Source: Massilia brevitalea (lineage in GTDB: Bacteria > Pseudomonadota > Gammaproteobacteria > Burkholderiales > Burkholderiaceae_D). Taken from it: a DNA stretch of 64,000 bases. The position numbers and the translations under genes were made by a program. Under the pieces are notes generated by a model. That model made no database searches. It was not told where the DNA came from and saw nothing but the letters and a program-made list of their open reading frames with translations. How positions within the stretch are numbered: the first letter of the stretch is position 1; each line of letters opens with the position of its first letter. The stretch spans positions 45,610 to 109,609 of the forward strand of contig NZ_JAULSI010000004.1 of assembly GCF_030711405.1 (NCBI RefSeq), written 5' to 3'. Shown here piece after piece: positions 1 through 9,705 of this stretch.

Positions 1-2
1 CG

Positions 3-1328
3 GGCTTCGTCCTCGCGCTGGGGCCGCTGATCGTCTTCCACGAACTCGGCCACTATCTCGTTGCGCGCCTGTGCGGCGTGAAGGTCCTGCGCTTTTCGGT
101 GGGCATGGGCAAGGTTGTGTGGTCGCGCCGCTTCGGCCGCGACAATACCGAATGGGCCATTTCCGCGCTGCCTTTGGGCGGCTACGTGCAGATGCTCGAC
201 GCGCGCGACCCGGCCACCGCACCGAAGGACGAAGCCGACCTGGCGCGCGAATTCACGCGCCAGAATGTGTGGAAGCGCATCGCCATCGTCGCGGCCGGTC
301 CGATTGCCAACTTCTTGCTGGCCATTGTGCTGTTCGGTTTGCTGTTCATGCACGGCGCCCAGGAACCCAGCGCCAAACTGGCGGCGATGGAAACGAACAC
401 GCCGGCCTACGCCGCCGGCCTGCGCGGCGGCGACAGCATCGCCGCCGTCAACGGCGAGCCGGTGCAGTCGTTCTCGGAATTGCGCTGGGCCGTCACCCAT
501 CTTGCCATCGACAGGCAGGATGCCCACTTCGACGTGAAAGGCGCAAGCGGCAGCAGCTACCGCGCCAGCATTCCGGCCAGCGCCTTCGGCGCCGTCGATC
601 CCGAAGGCGAACCCGACGGCGACCTGATGGGCGCGCTCGGCATGAACGTCTGGATCGGCATGCCGGTCGTGGAGCAGGCCGTGGCGGGCGGTCCGGGCGA
701 ACGCGCCGGCCTGCGCCGCGGCGACGTCATCGTGACGGCCGACGGCAAGCCGCTGCTGGACGCAGGCGATTTCGTGCGCACCGTGCGCGCCGCCGCCGGC
801 CGCACCCTGCAGCTGGAAGTGCGCCGCGACGGCAATCTCCTGAGCCTGCCGCTGGTACCGGAGAAGGACCCGAAAGGCCAGGGCGTGGCCCAGGTCCAGC
901 TGGCGCCGGCGGTCGACTTCATTACCGTGCAGGCTGGCCCGTTCGAGGCCATCGGCAAGGGTGCGCAGCGCACCTGGGAGATGACGGCGCTGACCTTCAA
1001 GATGATCGCCAGGATCGTCACGGGGCAAGCCTCGCTGAAAAATGTCACCGGTCCATTGACCATCGCCGACTACGCCGGACAGACAGCGCGCATGGGACTT
1101 GCGACGTTTTTGGGCTTCATCGCGGTGGTCAGCGTGAGCCTGGGTGTAATGAATCTGTTACCAATTCCAGTGCTGGATGGTGGCCATTTGCTGTATTATT
1201 CGCTGGAAGTTTTGACCGGGCGTCCCCTGTCCGAGCGAATCCAGGCATTCGCTCAACGCGCAGGGGTAGGCCTGCTGTTCATGCTGATGGCGCTCGCCGT
1301 CTTCAATGACCTGGGACGATTGCTCTGA
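3..1328 (+). CDS. rseP: RseP site-2 zinc metalloprotease, 5' end outside window
   Basis: Intramembrane protease that cleaves the anti-sigma factor RseA in the sigma-E envelope stress response and clears signal-peptide remnants; inner membrane. The reading frame is open from base 3, so the first few residues lie outside the window; 441 residues are visible, close to the family's roughly 450. The zinc site HELGH is at visible residues 13-17, two PDZ domains fill the middle, and the C-terminal LDG motif sits in NLLPIPVLDGGHL, followed by the last membrane helix. It lies 65 bp upstream of bamA, the standard order in Beta- and Gammaproteobacteria. Identification is from these motifs and context. 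Confidence 0.97.
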   Translation, partial: GFVLALGPLIVFHELGHYLVARLCGVKVLRFSVGMGKVVWSRRFGRDNTEWAISALPLGGYVQMLDARDPATAPKDEADLAREFTRQNVWKRIAIVAAGPIANFLLAIVLFGLLFMHGAQEPSAKLAAMETNTPAYAAGLRGGDSIAAVNGEPVQSFSELRWAVTHLAIDRQDAHFDVKGASGSSYRASIPASAFGAVDPEGEPDGDLMGALGMNVWIGMPVVEQAVAGGPGERAGLRRGDVIVTADGKPLLDAGDFVRTVRAAAGRTLQLEVRRDGNLLSLPLVPEKDPKGQGVAQVQLAPAVDFITVQAGPFEAIGKGAQRTWEMTALTFKMIARIVTGQASLKNVTGPLTIADYAGQTARMGLATFLGFIAVVSVSLGVMNLLPIPVLDGGHLLYYSLEVLTGRPLSERIQAFAQRAGVGLLFMLMALAVFNDLGRLL

Positions 1329-1393
1329 TTTTCCCGCGGCGCCGGCAAACAAGAATATGTATGTTGTCCAATGACTGACCCGTTATTTAGCCA

Positions 1394-3742
1394 ATGAATT
1401 CACAACCAGATCGTTTTGCCCTGCCGTTCATTCGCCGCAGCCTGATCGGCGCGGCCGTGCTGGCGCTGTGCGCCGGCCCTGCGTTCGCCGTTAATCCGTT
1501 CGTCGTCAAGGACATCCGGATCGAAGGCATCCAGCGTACCGAAGCCGGCACCGTGTTCACGTATCTGCCGGTGCGCGTGGGCGAGACCTTCGACAACGAC
1601 AAATCCATCGCCGCCATCAAGGCCCTGTACGCGACCGGCTTCTTCAAGGACATCCGCCTGGAAGAAGAAAAGGGCGTGCTGGTGGTGCTGGTCGAGGAAC
1701 GTCCTGCCATCAACACCGTCGACTTCACCGGCGCCAAGGAGTTCGAGAAGGACATGCTGGTCAAGGCCCTGCGCGAAATCGGCGTGGGCGAAGCCAAGAT
1801 CTACGACAAGTCGGCGGTCGACCGCGCCGAACAGGAACTCAAGCGCCAGTACCTCTCGCACGGCATGTACGGCGTGAAGATCACGACCACCGTCACCCCG
1901 ATCGAGCGTAACCGCGTGAACGTCATGTTCAACGTCGACGAAGGCGAGGTCGCGCGCATCAAGCAGATCAACATTGTCGGCAACAAGGTCGTCTCCGACA
2001 AGCAGATCCGCGAGATCCTGCAGCTGTCCACCTCGGGCTGGCTGACCTGGTATTCAAAAGCCGACCAGTACTCCAAGACCAAGCTGACCGGCGACCTGGA
2101 AGCGATCAAGTCCTACTACCTGGACCGCGGCTACCTCGAAGCGAACGTCGAATCGACGCAGGTGGCGATCACCCCGGACAAGAAGGACATCTACCTCACC
2201 ATCAACATCACCGAGGGCGAGAAGTACACCGTCTCGAGCGTGAAGCTGGAAGGCGAGACCTTCGGACGCGAGGAAGAACTGCGCGACCTGATCATCCTCC
2301 AGGCGGGCAAGACCTATTCCGGCGCGCAGCAGGAAGCATCGAGCAAGCGCATCGCCGCGCGCCTGGGCAGCTTCGGCTACGCCTTCGCCAACGTGAATGC
2401 CGACCCGGTCCTCGACCGCGAGAAGCGCGAAGTCGCGTTCACCTTCACCGTCGATCCGGGCAAGCGCGCCTACGTCCGCCACATCAATATTTCGGGCAAT
2501 ACCGTGAGCCGCGACGAAGTCATCCGCCGCGAGTTCCGCCAGTTCGAAAGTTCGTGGTACGACGCCGACCGCGTCAAGCTCTCGCGCGACCGCGTCGACC
2601 GCCTCGGCTACTTCAAGGAAGTGAAGATCGAGACGCCGGAGTCGCCGGGCAGCTCCGACCAGGTCGACGTCAACATGACGGTCGAGGAACGCCCGACCGG
2701 CAACTTCACCATTGGCGGCTCGTTCTCGCAGGCCGAGAAGTTCACCTTCACGATGGGCGTGCAGCAGGCGAACTTCGCCGGCAGCGGCCAGACCATCGGC
2801 TTCGACATCAACACCTCGAAGTACAGCCGCACCTTCGCCGTATCGAACACCAATCCGTACTTCACCGACGACGGCGTGTCGCGCGCGTTCCAGGTCTACC
2901 ACCGCACGACCCGTCCGCCGCTGTCGAACATTGGCTCGTACACGGTGCGCCAGACCGGCGGCAACATGACCTTCGGCGTGCCGTTCTCGGAAACCGACAC
3001 CGTCTACTTCGGCGCCGGCCTCGAGCGCACCACGCTGACCACCGACACCACCAGCCCGGAAATCTACAAGCAGTTCGTGCGCCAGAACGGCGGCCCGAAC
3101 TCGGGACCGTATTCGGGCGTGGGTACCGGCGAAAGCATCGCCATCCCGCTGACGGTGGCCTGGGGCCGCGACAGCCGCGACAGCGCGATCACCCCAAGCT
3201 ACGGCCGCTACCAGCGCGCCAACCTCGAGGTCGACGTGATCGGCGACTCGAAGTACTTCCGCGCCGTCTACGAACACCAGTGGTACCGTCCGCTGACCTC
3301 GTGGATGACGCTGGCCGTGCGCGGCGAGTTCGACTACGGCAAGGGCATCGGCGGCAAGGAATACCCGGTCTTCAAGAACTTCTACGCCGGCGGCATCGGC
3401 TCGGTGCGCGGCTACGAAAGCTCGACCCTGGGCGTGGTCGATCCGATCTACGGCGACGCCATCGGCGGCTCGAAGCGCCTGATCGGCAACGCCGAGCTGC
3501 AGTTCCCGTTCCCGGGCAGCAGCAAGGACCGCAGCCTGCGCTGGTTCGTCTTCACCGACGGCGGCCAGGTATTCCAGGAGAAGTCGCCGATCCGCCTGCA
3601 GGAGATGCGCTACTCGGCCGGTATCGGCCTGTCGTGGATCTCGCCGGTCGGCCCGCTGCGCCTGTCGTTCGCCAAGCCCCTGAACAAGAAAGAGGGCGAC
3701 CAGATCGAAGGTTTCCAGTTCCAGATGGGGACGGGCTTCTGA
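1394..3742 (+). CDS. bamA: Outer membrane protein assembly factor BamA
   Basis: Core of the BAM complex that folds and inserts beta-barrel proteins into the outer membrane. 782 residues, normal length. A signal peptide ends near AGPAFA (about residue 33), followed by five POTRA domains (about residues 35-435) and a 16-strand Omp85 barrel. The loop-6 VRGY signature is visible in GGIGSVRGYESSTLG, and the protein ends in the aromatic residue F (QMGTGF). The ATG at 1394 gives the signal peptide directly. The next gene is its chaperone partner skp, 52 bp downstream. Confidence 0.98.
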   Translation: MNSQPDRFALPFIRRSLIGAAVLALCAGPAFAVNPFVVKDIRIEGIQRTEAGTVFTYLPVRVGETFDNDKSIAAIKALYATGFFKDIRLEEEKGVLVVLVEERPAINTVDFTGAKEFEKDMLVKALREIGVGEAKIYDKSAVDRAEQELKRQYLSHGMYGVKITTTVTPIERNRVNVMFNVDEGEVARIKQINIVGNKVVSDKQIREILQLSTSGWLTWYSKADQYSKTKLTGDLEAIKSYYLDRGYLEANVESTQVAITPDKKDIYLTINITEGEKYTVSSVKLEGETFGREEELRDLIILQAGKTYSGAQQEASSKRIAARLGSFGYAFANVNADPVLDREKREVAFTFTVDPGKRAYVRHINISGNTVSRDEVIRREFRQFESSWYDADRVKLSRDRVDRLGYFKEVKIETPESPGSSDQVDVNMTVEERPTGNFTIGGSFSQAEKFTFTMGVQQANFAGSGQTIGFDINTSKYSRTFAVSNTNPYFTDDGVSRAFQVYHRTTRPPLSNIGSYTVRQTGGNMTFGVPFSETDTVYFGAGLERTTLTTDTTSPEIYKQFVRQNGGPNSGPYSGVGTGESIAIPLTVAWGRDSRDSAITPSYGRYQRANLEVDVIGDSKYFRAVYEHQWYRPLTSWMTLAVRGEFDYGKGIGGKEYPVFKNFYAGGIGSVRGYESSTLGVVDPIYGDAIGGSKRLIGNAELQFPFPGSSKDRSLRWFVFTDGGQVFQEKSPIRLQEMRYSAGIGLSWISPVGPLRLSFAKPLNKKEGDQIEGFQFQMGTGF

Positions 3743-3794
3743 GGCAGCGCTTCCGAGTCCCTTCCTTCGTCATTTCTTTTCACCGCGGAGAATT

Positions 3795-4307
3795 ATGTTG
3801 AAAAATCTGAAAGCATTGCCCGGGACCCTGCTGCTGGCAGGCCTGTGCGCCGCTCCGCTGGCCCAGGCGCAGAACGCGCCGAGCCGCATCGGCTTCGTGT
3901 TCACCGAACGCCTGATGACGGAATCGAAGATGGCCAAGGCGGCCGACGCCAAGATCCAGGCCGAATTCTCGAAGCGCCAGAAGACGAACGAAGAGCTGGT
4001 GACCAGGTTCAAGCAGATGAGCGAGAAGTTCGACACCGACGCGCCGCGCCTGAGCGACATCGAGCGCACCCGCCGCGCGCGCGAACTGTTCGACATGGAA
4101 AAAGACGTGCAGCGCATGAACCGCGAGTTCCAGGAAGACCTGATGCAGCGCAAGAGCGAAGAGCGCGCCGCCATCGCCACCAAGGCCTTCAAGCTGATCG
4201 AACAGATCGCCGAGCAGGAAAAACTCGACGCCGTACTGCAGGAAGCGGCGTGGTCGAGCCCGCGCATCGATATCACGGATAAAATCCTGAAACAGCTGGA
4301 CAAGTAA
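3795..4307 (+). CDS. skp: Periplasmic chaperone Skp/OmpH
   Basis: Holdase that carries unfolded outer membrane proteins across the periplasm to BamA. 170 residues with a signal peptide (cleavage near AQAQNAPS) and a long, charged, mostly helical body, as expected for the tentacle-like coiled coils of the Skp trimer. The SD-like CGGAGAA is 7-13 bases before the ATG. It lies between bamA and lpxD, 4 bp before the latter, so it belongs to the envelope operon. The call rests on size, composition and position. Confidence 0.95.
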   Translation: MLKNLKALPGTLLLAGLCAAPLAQAQNAPSRIGFVFTERLMTESKMAKAADAKIQAEFSKRQKTNEELVTRFKQMSEKFDTDAPRLSDIERTRRARELFDMEKDVQRMNREFQEDLMQRKSEERAAIATKAFKLIEQIAEQEKLDAVLQEAAWSSPRIDITDKILKQLDK

Positions 4308-4311
4308 AGTT

Positions 4312-5406
4312 TTGGAACAACGCGAACACATCCCCCGCGGCGTGCGCCTGGGCGACCTGGTCGAGCGCTTCGGCGGCCAGCTCGTCGGCAACGCCGACCT
4401 CGTCGTCAGCGCCATCGCTCCCCTCGACAGCGCCGACGCCACCCAGATCAGCTTCCTCAGCAACAGCAAGCTGCGCGCGCTGGCCGCGCAAAGCTCGGCC
4501 GCGGCGCTGATCCTGTCGCCGCTGGACGACCCGTCGGTTGCCGCCACCTACGCCGGCAGCCGCATCGTCACCACCAATCCCTACGCCTATTTCGCGCGCA
4601 CCGCGCAGTACTTCGTGGCGCTGGAAGAAGACGCCGTCACGCCGGGCATCCACCCGAGCGCCGTCGTCGACGCCGGCGCCGAGATCGACGCCACGGCCCA
4701 CATCGGCCCGCACGTGACGATCGAAGCGGGTGCCGTGGTGAAGGCGGGCGCCATCATCGAGCACGGCTGCTTCATCGGCCGTGGCGCCACCGTGGGCGAG
4801 GGCACGCGCTTCTACCCGAACGTGACCTTCCAGCGCGGCTGCATCATCGGCGCGCGCGGCATCGTGCATTCGGGCGCGGTGATCGGCGGCGACGGCTTCG
4901 GCTTTGCGGTCGAGGCAGGCGTGTACATCAAGATCCCGCAGACCGGGCGCGTAGTGATCGGCGACGACGTCGACATCGGCTCGAACACCTCGATCGACCG
5001 CGGCGCGCTGGCTGACACCGTCATCGAAGACGGCGTCAAGCTCGACAACCAGATCCAGATCGGCCACAACTGCCACATCGGCGCGCACACGGCCATGGCC
5101 GGCTGCGTCGGCGTGGCCGGCAGCGCCAAGATCGGCAGCCGCTGCACGTTTGGCGGCGCCGCCATGGTGCTGGGCCACCTGGAGATTGCCGACAACGTGC
5201 ACATCTCCTCGGGCTCGATGGTGTCGCGCTCGGTGCTCGAGCCGGGCCAGTACACCGGCTTCTATCCGCTGGCGAAAAACGCCGAGTGGGAAAAATCGGC
5301 GGCCATCGTCCGCAATCTGAATTCCATGCGCGAGAAGATCCGCACGCTGGAAAAAACCATCAAGACGCTCATTGAGCAGACTCAAGAACAGAAAAATGAC
5401 GACTGA
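4312..5406 (+). CDS. lpxD: UDP-3-O-(3-hydroxyacyl)glucosamine N-acyltransferase LpxD
   Basis: Adds the N-linked hydroxyacyl chain in the third step of lipid A synthesis; cytoplasmic trimer using acyl-ACP. 364 residues: an N-terminal uridine-binding domain (about 1-100), then a left-handed beta helix of hexapeptide repeats, and a C-terminal helix. The catalytic His lies in [15 protein letters not shown]. The start is uncertain: TTG at 4312 is 4 bases after the skp stop, while GTG at 4342 would begin [12 protein letters not shown], closer to many homologues. The 3' end overlaps the fabZ ATG by 11 bases. Confidence 0.96.
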   Translation: MEQREHIPRGVRLGDLVERFGGQLVGNADLVVSAIAPLDSADATQISFLSNSKLRALAAQSSAAALILSPLDDPSVAATYAGSRIVTTNPYAYFARTAQYFVALEEDAVTPGIHPSAVVDAGAEIDATAHIGPHVTIEAGAVVKAGAIIEHGCFIGRGATVGEGTRFYPNVTFQRGCIIGARGIVHSGAVIGGDGFGFAVEAGVYIKIPQTGRVVIGDDVDIGSNTSIDRGALADTVIEDGVKLDNQIQIGHNCHIGAHTAMAGCVGVAGSAKIGSRCTFGGAAMVLGHLEIADNVHISSGSMVSRSVLEPGQYTGFYPLAKNAEWEKSAAIVRNLNSMREKIRTLEKTIKTLIEQTQEQKNDD

Positions 5407-5908
5407 TACCAAGAAGATCACCCTCGACATCAACGGCATCAAGGAATACCTGCCGCACCGCTACCCGCTGCTGCTGGTCGACCGCGTGCTGGATGTCGAA
5501 CTGGGCAAGCGCATCACCGCCATCAAGAACGTGACCGTCAACGAAGAATTCTTTAACGGCCACTTCCCGCACAAGCCGGTGATGCCTGGCGTGCTGATGA
5601 TCGAGGCGCTGGCGCAGACCGCCGCCATCCTGTCGTTCATGACCATGAACGTGAAGCCCGACGAGAACTCGGTGGTGTATTTCGTCGGCATCGACAACGC
5701 GCGCTTCAAGCGTCCGGTCGAGCCGGGCGACCAGCTGGTGATGGAAGTCGAGATCCTGCGCCAGGCGCGCGGCATCTGGAAATACAAGGCCACGGCCAGC
5801 GTCGACGGTAAAGTAGCCGTCGAGGGCGACCTGATGTGCACCATCCGCGGCGCCGCAGAGGCGACCATGAAGGGCGCCGCACCAGCAGACACGGGCGCGG
5901 AGGGGTAA
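5396..5908 (+). CDS. fabZ: 3-hydroxyacyl-[ACP] dehydratase FabZ
   Basis: Dehydrates 3-hydroxyacyl-ACP in fatty acid elongation and so competes with LpxA for hydroxyacyl-ACP. 170 residues, hot-dog fold. The catalytic pair is visible in [21 protein letters not shown] as His56 and Glu70. The ATG at 5396 overlaps the end of lpxD and gives the usual N-terminus; an upstream TTG at 5372 would add eight residues of no family value. Its stop shares a base with the lpxA start (TAATG), so the two are translationally coupled. The C-terminal 15-20 residues are a low-complexity extension. Confidence 0.96.
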   Translation: MTTDTKKITLDINGIKEYLPHRYPLLLVDRVLDVELGKRITAIKNVTVNEEFFNGHFPHKPVMPGVLMIEALAQTAAILSFMTMNVKPDENSVVYFVGIDNARFKRPVEPGDQLVMEVEILRQARGIWKYKATASVDGKVAVEGDLMCTIRGAAEATMKGAAPADTGAEG

Positions 5909-6696
5909 TGAGCAAGATCCACCCGACCGCGATCGTCGATCCGCACGCCGAGCTCGACAGCTCGGTCGAGGTCGGCCCGTACTCGATCATCGGCCCTCAC
6001 GTGCGCATCGGCGCGCGCACCGTGGTCGGCCCGCACGTGGTCATCGAAGGCCACACGACGATCGGCGAAGACAACAAGTTCTTCCAGTTCGGTTCGATCG
6101 GCGCCGCGCCGCAGGACAAGAAGTGGCAGGGCGAGCCGACGCGCCTGGAAATCGGCAACGGCAACACCATCCGCGAGTTCGTCACCTTCAACCTCGGCAC
6201 GGCCCAGGACGAAGGCGTCACCCGTTTGGGCGACGACAACTGGATCTCGGCCTACGTCCACCTGGCGCACGATTGCCAGGTCGGCAGCCACACGATCTTC
6301 TCGAACAACGCGCAATTGGCGGGCCACGTGCACGTGGGCGACCACGCAATCCTGTCCGGCTACGCCGGCGTGCACCAGTTCTGCAAGATCGGCGCGCATG
6401 CCTTCATCGGCATGTACACCAGCCTGACCCAGGACGTGCCGCCGTTCGTGATGGTGTCCGGGAACCCGGCTGCCGCGCGCGGCGTCAATACCGAAGGCCT
6501 GAAGCGCCGCGGTTTCAGCCGCGCCCAGATCGACGGCATCCGCGCCGCCTACAAGCACCTGTACCGCAGCGGCCTGACGCTGGAAGAAGCCAAGGCGGCG
6601 CTCGAGCAGGAAGAGGGCGCGTCGCCTGAAGCCGCAGGCGACGTCAAGGCGATCCGCGACTTCCTCGGCACCATAACCCGTGGCATCGTCCGATAA
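5908..6696 (+). CDS. lpxA: UDP-N-acetylglucosamine O-acyltransferase LpxA
   Basis: First enzyme of lipid A synthesis, transferring a 3-hydroxyacyl chain from ACP to UDP-GlcNAc. 262 residues, the same length as the E. coli enzyme. The N-terminus [14 protein letters not shown] starts the hexapeptide left-handed beta helix; catalytic His121 is in LAHDCQVG, and the conserved GVHQFCKIG follows. The C-terminal third is the helical domain. The ATG overlaps the fabZ stop by one base; a longer upstream reading frame exists but lies wholly inside fabZ. The 3' end overlaps lpxB by 17 bases. Confidence 0.97.
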   Translation: MSKIHPTAIVDPHAELDSSVEVGPYSIIGPHVRIGARTVVGPHVVIEGHTTIGEDNKFFQFGSIGAAPQDKKWQGEPTRLEIGNGNTIREFVTFNLGTAQDEGVTRLGDDNWISAYVHLAHDCQVGSHTIFSNNAQLAGHVHVGDHAILSGYAGVHQFCKIGAHAFIGMYTSLTQDVPPFVMVSGNPAAARGVNTEGLKRRGFSRAQIDGIRAAYKHLYRSGLTLEEAKAALEQEEGASPEAAGDVKAIRDFLGTITRGIVR

Positions 6697-7858
6697 GCCT
6701 GCAGGCCCGGACATCTCGCTGGCCCTGGTCGCCGGCGAAGTGTCCGGCGACATGCTCGCCGCACGCCTGCTCGCCGGGCTGCGTCCGCATCTTCCCAACG
6801 CGCGCTTCCACGGCATCGGCGGCCCGCGCATGATCGAGCAGGGCCTGGTGTCGGACGTGCCGATCGAGACCCTGACGGTGCGCGGCCTGTTCGAGATCAT
6901 TCCGCGCTACCGCGAAATCAAGGGTATCCAGAACCGCCTGCGCGACCGGCTGCTGGCGGAGAGACCCGCCGCCTTCATCGGCGCCGACTACCCGGGTTTC
7001 AACCTCGGCCTGGAAGAACAGTTGCGCGCGGGCGGGATTCCGACCCTGCACTTCGTCGGCCCGCAAATCTGGGCCTGGCGCGGCGGTCGCATCAAGAAGA
7101 TCCAGCGCGCGGTGTCGCACATGCTGGTGATCTTCCCGTTCGAAGAGCAGATCTACAAGGACGCCGGCGTGCCGGTGACGTATATCGGCCATCCGCTGGC
7201 CGAGACCATTCCCCTGGTGCCGGATACCGTCGGTGCCCGCGCCACGCTCGGCCTCGCGCCGGATGCGCGCGTGGTCGCCATCATGCCGGGTTCGCGCATG
7301 GGCGAACTGAAGTACCTGGCCGAGACTTTTGTCCGTACCGCCGGCCTGCTGGCGCAACGCGACCCGGGCCTGAGGTTCGTCGTGCCGATGGCGGGCGACA
7401 AGCAGCGCGCCTACTTCAACGAGATCGTGGCAAAGGCCGGCCTGGTTAATGTTCCGCTGATGCTGCTCGATGGCCAGTCGCATACCGCGATTGCTGCCGC
7501 CGATGCGGTGCTGGTGGCCTCGGGTACGGCGACGCTGGAAGTGGCGCTGTTCAAGAAGCCGATGGTGATCGCGTACAAGGTCATGCGCGCGTCGTGGGAG
7601 ATCATGCGCCACATGGGCTATCTGCCGTGGATAGGATTGCCGAACATCCTGGCGCGCGAATGGGTGGTGCCGGAATACCTGCAGCACGCCGCCACGCCCG
7701 AGGCCCTGTCCGACGCCGTCTGGGCCCAGCTGAACGACAGCGCGCTGCGCGACAGGCTGGCCGCGCGCTTCACGGACATGCACCACAGCCTGCTGCGCAA
7801 CAGCGCGCAGGAGAGCGCGCAGGCGGTGTTGCAGGTGATTGGGGCGCGGGGCGGGTAG
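6680..7858 (+). CDS. lpxB: Lipid-A-disaccharide synthase LpxB
   Basis: GT19 glycosyltransferase that joins UDP-diacylglucosamine and lipid X to form the lipid A disaccharide; peripheral inner membrane enzyme. 392 residues. The N-terminal AGEVSGDMLAARLLAGL and the central FVGPQIWAWRGGRIKKI are LpxB signatures, and the donor-side MPGSRMGELKYLAE is present. It starts at GTG 6680 inside the end of lpxA, which implies coupled translation. The lipid A run ends here: 351 bases with palindromic repeats separate it from rnhB. Confidence 0.97.
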   Translation: MASSDKPAGPDISLALVAGEVSGDMLAARLLAGLRPHLPNARFHGIGGPRMIEQGLVSDVPIETLTVRGLFEIIPRYREIKGIQNRLRDRLLAERPAAFIGADYPGFNLGLEEQLRAGGIPTLHFVGPQIWAWRGGRIKKIQRAVSHMLVIFPFEEQIYKDAGVPVTYIGHPLAETIPLVPDTVGARATLGLAPDARVVAIMPGSRMGELKYLAETFVRTAGLLAQRDPGLRFVVPMAGDKQRAYFNEIVAKAGLVNVPLMLLDGQSHTAIAAADAVLVASGTATLEVALFKKPMVIAYKVMRASWEIMRHMGYLPWIGLPNILAREWVVPEYLQHAATPEALSDAVWAQLNDSALRDRLAARFTDMHHSLLRNSAQESAQAVLQVIGARGG

Positions 7859-7860
7859 CC

Positions 7861-7888
7861 GTACGGTGGGCACCCCGTGCCCACGCGG
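7861..7888 (+). repeat. REP-like palindrome, copy a
   Basis: Imperfect hairpin GGTGGGCAC-ccc-GTGCCCACG headed by GTAC (GTAG in most copies) and followed by CGG. It starts two bases after the lpxB stop. With the oppositely oriented copy at 8031-8058 it brackets about 140 bases, like a paired REP (BIME). The rest of 7859-8209 holds no credible gene; a short plus-strand frame there has no support. Confidence 0.8.
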
Positions 7889-8030
7889 TTACGTGTTGAT
7901 CCGGAGTCCGTACCAGCGAGGATTCGCTCCGCGCCGCCGAGCATGGATCGGACGCCGACGAGGTGCATTTTGAAGCGCCGGTACGATGCAGCGGCCGCGT
8001 CGGAGCGCGGCGCTAACTCGGCGCGCCGTT

Positions 8031-8058
8031 CCGCGTGGGCACGGAGTGCCCACCGTAC
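8031..8058 (-). repeat. REP-like palindrome, copy b
   Basis: Reverse-orientation copy of the element at 7861: CCGCGTGGGCAC-gga-GTGCCCACCGTAC. Together they form an inverted pair between lpxB and rnhB. Confidence 0.8.
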
Positions 8059-8112
8059 GGGGCCAAGCGCCGTAGCGAGAACGCACAGACGGAAGCAGCC
8101 CAGCGCCTTTGC

Positions 8113-8141
8113 TTTCACCCACCCCCATGTACGCGTACAAT
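8113..8141 (+). promoter_or_regulatory. Candidate sigma-70 promoter for rnhB
   Basis: TTTCAC (8113-8118) and TACAAT (8136-8141) are separated by 17 bases and lie about 70 bases upstream of the rnhB ATG. This fits a separate promoter for rnhB downstream of the palindromes. Found by eye only. Confidence 0.4.
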
Positions 8142-8209
8142 ACTCGGCATTCAAAATGCGCGAATTCAACCGCATACAAGACAAGTTCTGAGAGATTCAT
8201 AAGCAGCAG

Positions 8210-8875
8210 ATGAGTAAAAAGCGCGTCAACTTCTATCCCGGCCTGCCGCCCCGGCTGCGTCCGTTCACCGAGCTCGACATCGTCTGCGGCGTCGACGAGG
8301 CCGGGCGCGGCCCGCTGGCCGGGCCGGTGTTCGCCGCCGCCGTCATCCTCGACCCGAAGCGCCCGATCGAGGGCCTGCGCGACTCGAAGAAGCTGAGCGA
8401 AGCGCGGCGCGACGAACTGGCCCCGCAGATCCGCGAGCACGCGCTGGCCTGGGCGATTGCCGAAGCGTCCTGCGAAGAGATCGACACCCTGAACATCCTG
8501 CACGCCACCATGCTGGCCATGCGCCGCGCCGTGGAAGCGCTCTCGCTGCTGCCGACCTTTGCCCTGATCGACGGCAACCGCTGTCCGCCGATGGCGATTC
8601 GCGCCCACGCCGTGGTCGAAGGCGACGACAAGTGCCACGCGATCTCCGCCGCCTCGATCCTGGCCAAGACCGCGCGCGACGCCGAACTGGTGCGCCTGCA
8701 CGCGCTGTATCCGGACTACTGCTTCAACCAGCACAAGGGCTACGGCACCGCGCTGCATCTGGAGCGCCTGCGCCTGCATGGCCCGTCGCCGGCGCACCGC
8801 CGTTCGTTCGCACCGGTGCGCAACCTGCTGCAGGTGGATCTCTTCGCCGCACCGGAAGAACTGGTGGTCGCATGA
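8210..8875 (+). CDS. rnhB: Ribonuclease HII
   Basis: Cleaves RNA in RNA-DNA hybrids and starts ribonucleotide excision; cytoplasmic. 221 residues. The signature [14 protein letters not shown] carries catalytic Asp29-Glu30, the third acidic residue is in FALIDGN, and the family motif [12 protein letters not shown] follows. The C-terminus contains [13 protein letters not shown] and the HRRSFAPV segment typical of RNase HII. The last bases overlap the next ATG (ATGA), so the methyltransferase gene is coupled to it, as in many Burkholderiales. Confidence 0.97.
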   Translation: MSKKRVNFYPGLPPRLRPFTELDIVCGVDEAGRGPLAGPVFAAAVILDPKRPIEGLRDSKKLSEARRDELAPQIREHALAWAIAEASCEEIDTLNILHATMLAMRRAVEALSLLPTFALIDGNRCPPMAIRAHAVVEGDDKCHAISAASILAKTARDAELVRLHALYPDYCFNQHKGYGTALHLERLRLHGPSPAHRRSFAPVRNLLQVDLFAAPEELVVA

Positions 8876-9657
8876 AGACGATCTCGTCGCGCGACAACGC
8901 GTTTTATAAAGAACTGAAAGCCCTGGCATCGAGCTCGCAGGCGCGCCGCAAGGCTGGCCGCACGCTGCTCGACGGCGTGCACCTGTGCCAGTCCTGGCTC
9001 GACTTGCGCGGCGCCCCGGCGCACTGCGTGGTGTCGGAAGAAGCGCTGCACAATCCGGAAGTCGGCAACATCGTCGCTCGCGTCGAACAGCTGCGCGGCC
9101 ATGTAACCGCGCTGCCGGAAGCATTGTTCGGCGCGCTGAGCCAGGTCGAGCATGGCGTGAATTTGATGTTCCTGGTCGAGACCCCGCATCCGCAGGCGCC
9201 GCAGGCCATGCTTGTCTCCGCCGTGCTGCTGGACGGCGTGCAGGACCCGGGCAATGCCGGATCGATCCTGCGCAGCGCCGCGGCGGCCGGCATCACGCAA
9301 GTGTTCTGCAGCCCCGGCACGGCTTTTTGCTGGTCGCCCAAAGTGCTGCGCGCGGCGATGGGCGCCCACTTCGTGCTGGAGATATTCGAGAACGTCGACC
9401 TGGCGGAACTGGTCAAGGCATCCGATATCGCCGTGCTGGCGATGAGCGGGTATGCCGAGCAGAAGCTGTACGACGTCGATTTGCGCCAGCCGGTCGCCTG
9501 GCTGCTCGGGCACGAAGGGCAGGGCGTGGCCGACGAATTGATGGCGCTGGCCTCGCACCAGGTGGTGATCCCGCATGCCGGCCAGGTCGAGTCGCTGAAC
9601 GTGGCGGCGGCGGCAGCGGTATGCTTCTTCGAACAGCTGCGCCAGCAGCAGGCCTGA
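8872..9657 (+). CDS. TrmH/SpoU-family RNA 2'-O-methyltransferase
   Basis: SAM-dependent ribose methyltransferase of the SPOUT trefoil-knot class, acting on rRNA or tRNA; the exact target cannot be read from sequence. 261 residues. An N-terminal substrate-binding domain (about 1-95) precedes the SpoU domain with [18 protein letters not shown] (motif 1), [10 protein letters not shown] (motif 2) and [14 protein letters not shown] (motif 3). The ATG at 8872 overlaps the rnhB stop by four bases. It may correspond to the RlmB/TsnR-like group; no symbol is given because the target is unknown. Confidence 0.93.
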   Translation: MKTISSRDNAFYKELKALASSSQARRKAGRTLLDGVHLCQSWLDLRGAPAHCVVSEEALHNPEVGNIVARVEQLRGHVTALPEALFGALSQVEHGVNLMFLVETPHPQAPQAMLVSAVLLDGVQDPGNAGSILRSAAAAGITQVFCSPGTAFCWSPKVLRAAMGAHFVLEIFENVDLAELVKASDIAVLAMSGYAEQKLYDVDLRQPVAWLLGHEGQGVADELMALASHQVVIPHAGQVESLNVAAAAAVCFFEQLRQQQA

Positions 9658-9705
9658 CTGTAGCGCATTGTAGAATAAACCCGGCGTTTCAACCCTGGAG
9701 TAGAC

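Noticed and set aside
7877..8191. Plus-strand gene of 104 residues between lpxB and rnhB
   Set aside because: It spans two REP-like palindromes and the rnhB promoter area and has no protein-like pattern.
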